The notes: generated from the sequence alone by a model not told the origin. Shown: positions 7,175 through 14,298, counted from the first letter of the stretch. The stretch is DNA of 17,779 nt from a bacterium (GCA_029560815.1 JAKQKF010000269.1:1-17779); one strand, 5' to 3'. Numbers and translations: made by a program.

Positions 7175-7711
7175 TTGCGTAAATATGAGACCATCATTGT
7201 CATCGACTCCCTGCTCAAGCTCGAGGAGATCGAAGGCATCATCAATAAATACGAACGTTTCATCTCCGCCAACGGCGGCCAGATCGAGACGACCGACCGC
7301 TGGGGCAAACGCCGCCTGGCCTACGAAATCAAAAAACGCCAGTACGGTTTCTACGTCCTGATCCGCTTCGATGCCCCGCCGGGGATGATCAAGCAGCTCG
7401 ACCGCGAATATCGCCTCAATGAGTATCTGCTCCGCACCATGACGACCCTGCTGAACAAGCGCGCCCTGAAAGCCCTGGCCAAGCAGTACGCAGCCGCCCC
7501 GCCCGCTGCCCCGGCCCCGGCTCCCGCCGCGGCGGATGCCGCTCCCGAAGCTGCCGCTGAAGAGCCCAAAGCCGCCGAGGAACCCGAGGCCGCTGAAGAG
7601 CCCATCGCAGCCGAAGAGCCCAAAGAGATCGAGGCGCCTGCAGCAGCCGAAGAATCCCAGGCCGCTGAAGAGCCCAAAACCGCCGCCGAGAACACCCCCG
7701 CGGCCGAGTAG
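7175..7711 (+). CDS. rpsF: 30S ribosomal protein bS6 with long acidic Ala/Glu/Pro tail, TTG start
   Basis: Small-subunit protein that pairs with S18 on the platform of the 30S particle. Residues 1-105 are a normal S6 fold (RKYETIIVIDSLL at the start, DRWGKRRLAYEIKKRQYGFYVLIRF in the middle). From about residue 108 the protein continues for about 70 residues of low-complexity sequence made of AAEEP-like units. The start is TTG at 7175, fixed by a perfect AAGGAGG at 7162-7168 spaced 6 bases away and by the conserved RKYE beginning; no ATG fits. It heads the rpsF-ssb-rpsR-rplI group. No transcript signal is obvious between pth and rpsF (50 bases) apart from a weak 4-bp hairpin at 7147-7158. Confidence 0.96.
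   Translation: MRKYETIIVIDSLLKLEEIEGIINKYERFISANGGQIETTDRWGKRRLAYEIKKRQYGFYVLIRFDAPPGMIKQLDREYRLNEYLLRTMTTLLNKRALKALAKQYAAAPPAAPAPAPAAADAAPEAAAEEPKAAEEPEAAEEPIAAEEPKEIEAPAAAEESQAAEEPKTAAENTPAAE
7550..7690 (+). repeat. Degenerate Glu-Glu-Pro coding repeats in rpsF
   Basis: The 3' part of rpsF repeats variants of GCYGAAGAGCCC (Ala-Glu-Glu-Pro) about six times with differing spacers, encoding AAEEPKAAEEPEAAEEPIAA and similar. Such repeats can change in number by slippage. They are coding in frame and do not disturb the S6 core. Confidence 0.75.
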
Positions 7712-7734
7712 GAGCGCCACCTGTTCTTTAGCAT

Positions 7735-7752
7735 ACTCACGTTCGTGTGAGT
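7735..7752 (+). other. Small TTCG-capped hairpin between rpsF and ssb
   Basis: ACTCAC (7735-7740) and GTGAGT (7747-7752) are exact complements around GTTCGT, which can close a UUCG tetraloop with one G-U pair. No T-run follows, so it is not an intrinsic terminator. It could stabilise or mark processing of the message in the 95-base rpsF-ssb gap. Confidence 0.35.
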
Positions 7753-7807
7753 CAGACATCTGTCCATTTCAAGCCCGCCGTTTGTTGGGGCTTGAGGAGT
7801 GTACGAT

Positions 7808-8314
7808 ATGCCAGACCTGAAAATGCCGGACATCAACAACGTCCTCATCGCCGGCTATTTGACCAGCGATCCGGCGTTCCGGAAAACTACCAATGGCACA
7901 CCTGTAATCAACTTTTACGTCGCCTCCAATCGCAAATACCGCGATAATTCCGGTATCTGGAGGGAAAATGTGTGCTATGTGGGTGTCGTCGCCTGGCACC
8001 GCCTGGCCGAAGCCTGCGCCGAAATCCTCAAAAAGGGCGCGTCCGTCCTCATCGACGGCGAGCTCCAGAGCCGCAACTGGCATAACGAGGACGGCACCGC
8101 GCGCAATGTCGTCGAACTGCGCGCGCGGCGCATTCAGTTCCTCGACCGCAGAAGCGGCCGGGATGTCGAAGAGCTCGCCCAGCAGAGCAGCGATGATACC
8201 CCCGGAAACCCCGAGGAAGATGGCAGCAAAATCAAACCCGCGCCTGAAGCGCAGGAATTCCAAAAGATCGAACCGACTGATTTCGATTTCGGATATCAGG
8301 ATTTGAACCTGTAA
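7808..8314 (+). CDS. ssb: Single-stranded DNA-binding protein with atypical C-terminus
   Basis: OB-fold protein that coats single-stranded DNA in replication, repair and recombination. It has 168 residues. The OB fold fills about 9-115 (NNVLIAGYLTSDPAFRKT, TPVINFYVASNRKY, VAWHRLAEACAEILKKGASV, IDGELQSRNW). A polar, acidic linker follows (about 116-155). The protein ends in DFDFGYQDLNL rather than the DDDIPF-like tip that recruits partner proteins in most bacterial SSBs. A GAGGAG at 7794-7799 lies 8 bases before the ATG at 7808, so this start is preferred over an in-frame GTG at 7799 inside the Shine-Dalgarno. Its place between rpsF and rpsR is the classic one. Confidence 0.93.
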   Translation: MPDLKMPDINNVLIAGYLTSDPAFRKTTNGTPVINFYVASNRKYRDNSGIWRENVCYVGVVAWHRLAEACAEILKKGASVLIDGELQSRNWHNEDGTARNVVELRARRIQFLDRRSGRDVEELAQQSSDDTPGNPEEDGSKIKPAPEAQEFQKIEPTDFDFGYQDLNL

Positions 8315-8343
8315 CCCCTCTCTAGGCCATAAAAGGAGTCAAC

Positions 8344-8565
8344 ATGTTGAGAAAAAAACGAATTTGCCGCTTTTGCGAAGAAAAAGTGGAGTATATTGAT
8401 TACAAGGACGAAAAGCGGCTGATGCGTTTCACCACCGAGCAGGGCAAGATCATCCCCCGCCGCACCTCGGGGACGTGCGCAAAACATCAGCGTCAGCTCG
8501 TCAACGCGATCAAAAAGGCACGCGAGATCGCTCTAATTCCCTACATCTCTGAAATGACCAAATAG
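8344..8565 (+). CDS. rpsR: 30S ribosomal protein bS18, zinc-binding type
   Basis: Small-subunit protein that pairs with S6. At 73 residues it has standard length, with the S18 core [19 protein letters not shown] and [18 protein letters not shown] pair near the N-terminus together with TCAKH can form a Cys-Cys-Cys-His site, as in the zinc-binding (C+) form of S18; metal binding is inferred. AAGGAG at 8333-8338 lies 5 bases before the ATG. It follows ssb by 29 bases and precedes rplI by 14. Confidence 0.97.
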   Translation: MLRKKRICRFCEEKVEYIDYKDEKRLMRFTTEQGKIIPRRTSGTCAKHQRQLVNAIKKAREIALIPYISEMTK

Positions 8566-8579
8566 TCTGGAAATTCCCC

Positions 8580-9023
8580 ATGAAGATTATCCTGAAAAAA
8601 GATATCCCAACCCTGGGCACCGCCGGTGAGGTCGTCACTGTCAAGAACGGCTACGCCCGCAATTATCTGATCCCCAGCGGCCAGGCCGCTCTGGCCACCC
8701 CCGGCAACATGCGCGCCGTCGAGGTCGAAAACAAGGCGGCGGCCATGCGCCAGCAGCGCGGCCAGAGAGAGGCCCGGGAAGTGGCTGACAAGCTCGAGAA
8801 ACTTTCGCTTACGGTTTCAGTGCAGGTGGGTGAAGAGGAGAAGCTCTTCGGTTCGGTGACCAGCCAGAACATCGCCGATCTGCTCGCTGAGAACGGCTTT
8901 GAGATCGACAAGAAGAAGATCCTCCTCGACGATCCGATCAAGGCCCTGGGCGTCTATGACGTGCCCGTCAAGCTGCACCAGGAAGTGACTGCGCTGGTTA
9001 AGGTGTGGGTTGTTCGCGAATAG
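8580..9023 (+). CDS. rplI: 50S ribosomal protein bL9
   Basis: Elongated two-domain large-subunit protein that binds 23S rRNA near the L1 stalk. It has 147 residues, the standard size. The N-terminal domain carries the signature GTAGEVVTVKNGYARNYLIPSG (residues about 13-34), the long connecting helix runs about 40-75, and the C-terminal domain carries EKLFGSVTSQNIADLL and LGVYDVPVKLH. It ends the rpsF-ssb-rpsR-rplI group; a DUF3307 gene follows after 27 bases. Confidence 0.97.
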   Translation: MKIILKKDIPTLGTAGEVVTVKNGYARNYLIPSGQAALATPGNMRAVEVENKAAAMRQQRGQREAREVADKLEKLSLTVSVQVGEEEKLFGSVTSQNIADLLAENGFEIDKKKILLDDPIKALGVYDVPVKLHQEVTALVKVWVVRE

Positions 9024-9050
9024 TTCGCGGCCATCTCCGCGGAGCCGGGA

Positions 9051-9761
9051 ATGGACTATTTTCAACTGCTGCTGCTGGCCCATGTCATCGGTGACTTTAC
9101 GCTGCAGACCGACAGCATCTTCCGCCTCAAGCAAAAATCAGCCTGGGGGGTTCCGCTCCATGTCCTGATCTGCTCGCTGGTCAATGTCGCGCTCTTTTAT
9201 CCCCTGCTTGACCGGCTCGCCATCTGGCTGGTCATTCTTTTCATCGCCCTCGTCCATTTCACCCTGGATCGGACCAAGCTCTTTCTCGCGCTGTTCCACG
9301 CCAGGGATGGACTGGGCTATTTTTTTATCGATCAGGCGCTGCATATGCTCTCACTGCTCGGGGGGGCCTGGTACCTGCAGGCCACCCTGCCGCAGCAAAC
9401 TTTCTGGCTGACGCCCTGGCTGACCACCACCCTGAGCGCGCTCGTCATCGCCGCCTTCGCCGCCCCCCCGATCATCCACTACATCCAGCTCGGCATGGCC
9501 GGCGTGACCGTACGGCTCAAGGGCCACGGCTTTCCCTCTTTCCGCCACCGCCTCCCCGGCATCCTCTCCCGTCTGCTCGCCACCCTCGGCCTCATCCTCG
9601 GCGGCTGGTATAACCTGCTCGTCCTGACCCTGCTCTCGGCCCTCGTGCTGCCGACCCCCGCACCGGGCCGCAGCCGCCGCTACCGCTACGCGGAACTGGC
9701 GGTCGGGGCCGCCATTAGCTTTTTCTGCGCCCTCTTCGCCTGGTACGTGCGCGCCCGCTGA
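9051..9761 (+). CDS. DUF3307-family polytopic membrane protein
   Basis: A 236-residue inner-membrane protein with about six to seven hydrophobic helices. The start, LLLLAHVIGDFTLQTD, is the hallmark of DUF3307. Polar residues are spaced regularly inside the helices: His11 and Asp15, His37, His69 and Asp73, Asp94 and His98. This suggests a buried polar or metal site; that is inference. No function is established to my knowledge. It starts 27 bases after rplI, so it is probably co-transcribed with the ribosomal genes. It ends 36 bases before the convergent rsmE, with no clear terminator in between. Confidence 0.85.
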   Translation: MDYFQLLLLAHVIGDFTLQTDSIFRLKQKSAWGVPLHVLICSLVNVALFYPLLDRLAIWLVILFIALVHFTLDRTKLFLALFHARDGLGYFFIDQALHMLSLLGGAWYLQATLPQQTFWLTPWLTTTLSALVIAAFAAPPIIHYIQLGMAGVTVRLKGHGFPSFRHRLPGILSRLLATLGLILGGWYNLLVLTLLSALVLPTPAPGRSRRYRYAELAVGAAISFFCALFAWYVRAR

Positions 9762-9797
9762 ACCGCGCCGCCTCCTCATCCACTCTGACCATATTCT

Positions 9798-10526
9798 CTA
9801 GCCCAGCTCGCCGGCGGCATCCAGCAGACGCACCGCCGCCGTCAGGGCGGCCGTCTCGCTGCGCAGACGCCGCGGCCCGAGACTGATCGTCCGGGCTCCG
9901 GCCGCCGACGCCAGAGCGACCTCCTCCGCGCTGAATCCGCCCTCGGGACCGATCAGGAGGGTCGCCGCCGTGCGCCCCGCCAGCGCCGCCGCCAGACCGG
10001 CCGGCGCCACCTCCGCCTCCTCCCAGGCGATGAAGAGCGCCTCTCCCCCGGCCGCATCGACCGCGCGGGCGAAATCCGTCACCGGCCGCACCAGCGGCAC
10101 CAGGCTGCGGCCGCACTGCTTCATCGCCGCCCGCGCCTTCTCCTGCCAGCGCTCCTCCCGGCTGCGCGCTTCCGCCACCGTATGGGCGGTGATCATCGGC
10201 TGAAAAATCGAGATCCCGATCTCCGTCCCCTTTTCGACGACCCAGTCGAACATCCCCCCCTTGAGCAGCCCCTGCGCCAGCGTCAGCCGCAGCCGCGGCT
10301 CGCCCCCGCCCTCGTCGGCCGCCTCGATGGCCACCGTCAGTTCCCCCGCCCCCAGGCTGGCGATGCGCCCCTCATAACGGCGGCCGCGGCCGTCCAGTGC
10401 GATGATCCGCTCCCCCACCTGTTTGCGCAGCACCCGCGCCGCATGGTTGTACTCCGCCCCGCGCAGCACCAGCCGCTCCGCCCCGACATCGGCGGGATCG
10501 ACAAAGAAAAAATGGATGTGTGCCAT
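9798..10526 (-). CDS. rsmE: 16S rRNA (uracil1498-N3)-methyltransferase
   Basis: SPOUT-class methyltransferase that methylates N3 of U1498 in 16S rRNA using S-adenosylmethionine. It has 242 residues, the normal size. An N-terminal PUA-like domain (1-70, with HAARVLRKQVGE) precedes the trefoil-knot domain with EKGTEIGISIFQP (98-110), KARAAMKQCGRS (130-141), IGPEGGFSAEE (192-202) and the cofactor loop LGPRRLRSETA (217-227). Its ATG is only 2 bases after the omp85-like stop, indicating translation coupled to the upstream outer-membrane gene. It is the last gene of the minus-strand block. Confidence 0.96.
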   Translation of the reverse strand: MAHIHFFFVDPADVGAERLVLRGAEYNHAARVLRKQVGERIIALDGRGRRYEGRIASLGAGELTVAIEAADEGGGEPRLRLTLAQGLLKGGMFDWVVEKGTEIGISIFQPMITAHTVAEARSREERWQEKARAAMKQCGRSLVPLVRPVTDFARAVDAAGGEALFIAWEEAEVAPAGLAAALAGRTAATLLIGPEGGFSAEEVALASAAGARTISLGPRRLRSETAALTAAVRLLDAAGELG

Positions 10527-10528
10527 GG

Positions 10529-11860
10529 CTAAAACCAGACCTTCATGTCGATGATGTATTCACCGCGCCCCGCCAGGTTCCAGGCGCGCTCGAAGCGGAG
10601 CAGCTCCACATAGGGCAGCTGCAGCGCCAGCCCCGCGCCAAATCCGCCCAGCCGCCGCTGCTCCGCCCGCGACCAGCTCCCTACGGCGATCAGACCGGCA
10701 TCGTAAAAAAGCTCCGCATGCAGCGCAAAGGGCAGATTACGGAAATAATCAAGATATCCCTCATCCTCATCGGTGAGGTTGAAATAACGCCGCTTCAACA
10801 GGGGCCAGCGCAGCGCCGACCCGGCCACAACCCGGCCGTCGCCCTCCACCACCTCATTGAAATGGCCGCGCACGCGCTCCGAGTAGCCGAGGTAAAGCCG
10901 GTTGTATAGCGGCAGCCGGCCGCTGCTCCAGTCGACGCGGAGCCGGCCGGCCAGAATCCCCCCACCGGGCAGGGGCTGGTAGCGCCGCACATCACCGACG
11001 ACGAAAAGATAGTCCGATTCGGCGGCGACCAGCTTGAGCGCCACCCCGGCATCGGCATACCATCCCCGGCCGGGCCAGGGAGAATAGTCGCGGCTGTCAT
11101 AATTGACGGCCGCCGAGATCTGGCCGATGCGGTCGGTGCCGCCGGCCGAACGGGTGAGTTCGAGCTCGGGCGGCAAATGGACCTCGCGGTAGCCCAATCC
11201 CGCACTCACACGCGTGTCGCTCCCCAACCGCTTGCCCAGACTCACGGCCGCGCTGAGATGCCGTTCGGTGAAATCGCTGACAGCCGGACTGAGGTTTTCG
11301 ACATGGCTGTAATTTAGCTGTGCGTTCAAGGCCAGGCGGTGGCGGCTGTGAATCCACGGATTGGTATAGCTCAGGCTGGCGCTGGGATTGTACCCGAGCC
11401 AGAAATTGCCGCTGACGGTGACGGCGCGGCCTCTGAAATTGTCGTGACGCACTGCGGCGCCGTAGGAGAATTTGCTCCAGTCCCGGTCATGAATGAAGAG
11501 GAGAGGATAGGGAAAGACGTACCACCGTTCACTGAGGATGTAGAGCAGCACGACGCCGCCGGCGCCGGGGAGAAGCTGCAGCTCGACCCGGGTGAAGAGG
11601 CCAAGGTTTTCGATGCGCTGCCGGTCCTCTTCCGCAGCGCGGGCGTCGTAGGGATCGCCCTCCCGCAGCCGCATCTCGCGCGTCAGGATCTCTTCATGCG
11701 TGTGGTCATTGCCGACAAAAAGGATGGATTCGATGAGGGTGGAATCGGGACTCTGCAGCGGGAGTGCGGCCGGCGCGGGAGCGCTCAAGAACGCAAGCAG
11801 GATCAGGAGCAGAGCCAGGGCCGCGGCCGGCTCCGTACGGCGGCGCCCCCCCGTCCGCAC
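10529..11860 (-). CDS. Small Omp85-family outer-membrane protein with one POTRA domain
   Basis: Predicted outer-membrane beta barrel of the BamA/TamA superfamily. From the GTG start it has 443 residues: a signal peptide (RTGGRRR followed by a hydrophobic core, to about residue 32), one POTRA-like domain (about 41-113, with IESILFVGNDHTHEEILTRE), then a barrel of about 330 residues. The barrel has typical features: NYDSRDYSPWPGRGW, the loop-6 motif VRG (330-332), and a terminal strand ending MKVWF with C-terminal Phe. ATG codons at 11884 and 11878 are in frame but overlap the previous gene. The GTG at 11860 has a GGGAG (11872-11868) 7 bases upstream and gives a better signal peptide. Too small for canonical BamA, which has five POTRAs; substrate unknown. 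Coupled to rsmE by a 2-base gap. Confidence 0.85.
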   Translation of the reverse strand: MRTGGRRRTEPAAALALLLILLAFLSAPAPAALPLQSPDSTLIESILFVGNDHTHEEILTREMRLREGDPYDARAAEEDRQRIENLGLFTRVELQLLPGAGGVVLLYILSERWYVFPYPLLFIHDRDWSKFSYGAAVRHDNFRGRAVTVSGNFWLGYNPSASLSYTNPWIHSRHRLALNAQLNYSHVENLSPAVSDFTERHLSAAVSLGKRLGSDTRVSAGLGYREVHLPPELELTRSAGGTDRIGQISAAVNYDSRDYSPWPGRGWYADAGVALKLVAAESDYLFVVGDVRRYQPLPGGGILAGRLRVDWSSGRLPLYNRLYLGYSERVRGHFNEVVEGDGRVVAGSALRWPLLKRRYFNLTDEDEGYLDYFRNLPFALHAELFYDAGLIAVGSWSRAEQRRLGGFGAGLALQLPYVELLRFERAWNLAGRGEYIIDMKVWF

Positions 11861-11864
11861 GGGC

Positions 11865-12311
11865 TCACTCCCGATCATGGACATCGTTTTTTTTGCGTTT
11901 GGTCAGGATGACCGTCGTCCCGCCTTCGGGCTCGAACCGGTACTCGACGCTGTCCATCATCGAGCGCACGATGAAAATGCCGCGACCGTTGTCCTTGAGC
12001 AGATTCTCGGGCAGCAGCGGGTCAGGCACCCCGGTGGGATCGAATCCCTCGCCCTGGTCGGTGATGTGCACGGTCAGGCCGCCGTCCTGGAGATAAAAAC
12101 GGATGCGCACGGTCTTTTTCGGATTGCTTTTATTGCCGTGATAGATCGCGTTGGCGACCATCTCGGTGATGGCAATGGCGACAGCGTCGCGCTCGTCATC
12201 GGCAAAGCCCGCCCGACCGGCCATCTCTTCGCACTTTTCCTCAACGCGCTGGATCTGCTCCGGCAGACTGGGGATGATCATCTCGTGCATTTCAACCTTC
12301 GGTTCGGTCAA
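11865..12311 (-). CDS. RsbW/SpoIIAB-like anti-sigma factor histidine-kinase-type ATPase
   Basis: Single-domain GHKL ATPase of the RsbW/SpoIIAB group, which bind a sigma factor or a partner switch and phosphorylate an STAS anti-anti-sigma protein on Ser/Thr. It has 148 residues. The N box is ITEMVANAIYHGN (Glu50, Asn54), the G1 box is DQGEGFDP (Asp85, Gly87, Gly89), and the G2 box is NGRGIFIVRSMMD (Gly109, Gly111). No phosphatase, receiver or STAS domain is attached, and no STAS or sigma gene is in the window, so its partner is unknown. The start is uncertain: TTG at 12311 with AAGGA 6 bases upstream, or ATG at 12290 with GAAGG 5 bases upstream, which begins closer to typical family members. 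Its stop lies 4 bases before the Omp85 GTG. Confidence 0.88.
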   Translation of the reverse strand: MTEPKVEMHEMIIPSLPEQIQRVEEKCEEMAGRAGFADDERDAVAIAITEMVANAIYHGNKSNPKKTVRIRFYLQDGGLTVHITDQGEGFDPTGVPDPLLPENLLKDNGRGIFIVRSMMDSVEYRFEPEGGTTVILTKRKKNDVHDRE

Positions 12312-12374
12312 TCCTCTTCCTTCCCTGCATCGGGTCCTTCCCCCGTTTCATCCGCCGGAGGCTGCGCCGTGCGC

Positions 12375-14237
12375 CTAAAAAAGCCAATCGAGGCGCACAT
12401 CCAGGGTATTGATGGTATACCGCTCCTGCTGCCAGGGCTTGACCCGGCGCCTGTGAGCGTCCAGTACAAAACGGCTGCGCCGCGAGGGCGTATAGTAAAT
12501 GCTCAGGGCCGGCCCGTGGCTGCTGAAACTCTGCGCGCGGATGACCCGCTCCTGACCCAGGGCATCGATGTCATGCCGCCACTCCAGGCGGCTGTAAAAA
12601 CCGTAGCCGGGACCCAGCGACAGGGAGGGGCCCGCGGCATAGAGCAGACGGAGCTGCAGCCAGTGGCTGGTGCGCGTGGTCAGCAGCCGCTCCTTCCAGG
12701 CCTCCCAGTAGAGCTGCCCGTTCTCCTCCAGCTGCAGCCGGTAGTCGAGTTTGACACTGCTGCGCCGGGTCACCTCCAGCCGGAGGGAGTCATCCCAGGC
12801 AAACTTGCGAAAGACAAAGCTGCGGGTCTGCAGGGCCAGGTTGTCAAAGTCATAGTCGACATAGTTGGCGAGCACCTCGAACGCATTGTGCCACTGCAGC
12901 CGCCGCGAGGGGGCATAGCGCAAAACCGGACGCAGCCGCAAAATGCGGTTCCAGCTGTTGTCGGCGCTGCGCTCGCCAAAAATGTAGACCATGTGATAAA
13001 GACTGATGCTCGCCTGCACCTCCAGGCGCAAGGCGGGCCGGATCTGACGGCCATAGATGAACTGGGAGTTGATCCGCAGCTCGTCGCGGTCGTCGAAATT
13101 GTTGGTGTCCGGCGTGTCATACTGAAACCGGCTGACCGAGGCGTAGGCGTACAGGCTGTCGATGCGCCCCGCCGGGGTGCCGAGCTCACCGGAGAGCTGC
13201 AGCCGGCTGCTGCTGTTGTCCGGCGTGACAAAGGCGGTGTATTTGGAAAAGGGTACCTGTGAACCGCCGGCGGTGATGTCGTATTTCTGCTGCAGCGTGT
13301 TATAGCTCAGGGCCATCCGTCCCTGCAGGCGCGGCCGCGCCATCGTCATCTCGAGGAGGTGGTCGCCGAGCCGGTCGTTGCGCTTGCGCTGCCGCGCCGC
13401 CTCTTCCGTTCCGAAGGAGACCAGTTCCACATTGCGGAACTGCCAGCTGGTGCGCAGCAGGAGACGCGACCAGGCGCCGAGGCCGTAGGTGAGGATGTTC
13501 TCAAAGCCCTTGTTGCCTTCGCGCTGGCTCTCAACATCGCCGATGAGCGAGGTATAGTTATCGCGGCGGCGGCTGCCGTTGTAGATGCGCAGGGAATCGC
13601 TGCTGGCGGGACTGAAGACCCGGGCCACGGCGTAGGCGATGTTGGCCTCGTGGTTCTTGCGCACATCGTAATGGTCCATCTCGAGCAGGCCCTGCAGGTG
13701 ATTGAGGTAGCCGCCGAGGTCGAGTGCGGAGAGCGCTCCTTCCCCGGCGAGAAAAATGCCCTGGTCGTGGAATCCCATCCGCGACTCCCACCTGGGCCCG
13801 GCCTGGGCGGCGAGGCGCAGCCGCGGCGCCGGTGTGAACTGCATACCCCAACCGACCGCCTGGCTGCGTATGTCGTTGTTAAAACCCGTCTGCCGGTCGA
13901 AAAATGACAAAGAGCGGAAAAGGGTCTCCACCCGCAGGGAGGGCAGGAGCAAATAGCCCAGCGCGGTGGAAAAAGAGTGATCGTCCTTCCATTTGTCGTC
14001 GTTGCCGCCCAGCCGCAGCATCGAGGTGCGGAACTGCTCCTGGAAACGCCACTCCCAGCGCGGGCTCAGAGCGATGACCCGCCCGGCGTCAAACTGCCAG
14101 AGGTGGTTGTTCAGCTCCTGGCGGTAGCGCAGGGTCACCGGCATGTTCAGGCCGGGACCGCCTATTCCCCCCGCCGGGCCCTGGGCGCCGGCGCTCCCGT
14201 ATAAAAGAAAACAACTGAAAACAATAAAAAATGCCAT
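12375..14237 (-). CDS. Uncharacterised large outer-membrane beta-barrel-type protein
   Basis: I do not recognise the family. From ATG 14237 it has 620 residues. A hydrophobic signal segment (MAFFIVFSCFLLYGSAGAQ) precedes a Gly/Pro-rich stretch and then more than 550 residues of alternating polar/aromatic beta-strand pattern with many Arg, Tyr and Trp, for example RYRQELNNHLWQFDAG and RIDSLYAYASVSRFQYD. It ends TINTLDVRLDWLF, with the C-terminal Phe expected of outer-membrane barrels. No TonB box, plug or repeat domain is evident. The signal segment lacks a charged start; a TTG at 14270 would add MIGKCHRVAAQ and so provide basic residues (631 residues). The open frame reaches 14381, but that part overlaps ftsB. 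The start codon lies inside a terminator hairpin. rsbW-like follows 63 bases downstream. Confidence 0.75.
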   Translation of the reverse strand: MAFFIVFSCFLLYGSAGAQGPAGGIGGPGLNMPVTLRYRQELNNHLWQFDAGRVIALSPRWEWRFQEQFRTSMLRLGGNDDKWKDDHSFSTALGYLLLPSLRVETLFRSLSFFDRQTGFNNDIRSQAVGWGMQFTPAPRLRLAAQAGPRWESRMGFHDQGIFLAGEGALSALDLGGYLNHLQGLLEMDHYDVRKNHEANIAYAVARVFSPASSDSLRIYNGSRRRDNYTSLIGDVESQREGNKGFENILTYGLGAWSRLLLRTSWQFRNVELVSFGTEEAARQRKRNDRLGDHLLEMTMARPRLQGRMALSYNTLQQKYDITAGGSQVPFSKYTAFVTPDNSSSRLQLSGELGTPAGRIDSLYAYASVSRFQYDTPDTNNFDDRDELRINSQFIYGRQIRPALRLEVQASISLYHMVYIFGERSADNSWNRILRLRPVLRYAPSRRLQWHNAFEVLANYVDYDFDNLALQTRSFVFRKFAWDDSLRLEVTRRSSVKLDYRLQLEENGQLYWEAWKERLLTTRTSHWLQLRLLYAAGPSLSLGPGYGFYSRLEWRHDIDALGQERVIRAQSFSSHGPALSIYYTPSRRSRFVLDAHRRRVKPWQQERYTINTLDVRLDWLF

Positions 14238-14262
14238 CTGCGCAGCGACGCGATGGCATTTT
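14218..14262 (-). terminator. Strong intrinsic terminator downstream of ftsB, overlapping the next gene's start
   Basis: On the minus strand AAAATGCCATC (14262-14252) pairs perfectly over 11 bp with GATGGCATTTT (14238-14228), with extra GCG/CGC pairing inside the 13-base loop. It is followed by TT-A-TT-G-TTTT to 14218. It should end the eno-ftsB transcript 37 bases after the ftsB stop. The ATG at 14237 of the outer-membrane gene lies in the 3' arm. Confidence 0.8.
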
Positions 14263-14298
14263 CCGATCAACGGTTGGACGAGCGCTCCAGCATGGGAG

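Noticed and set aside
9024..9050. CGCGG/CCGCG hairpin between rplI and the DUF3307 gene as a terminator
   Set aside because: The stem is 5 bp and there is no T-run; the next gene follows at once in the same direction.
11700..13262. 520-residue plus-strand open frame opposite the outer-membrane, rsbW-like and Omp85 genes
   Set aside because: It spans three well-supported minus-strand genes and intergenic sequence, with no recognisable domain. Long antisense frames are expected in GC-rich DNA.
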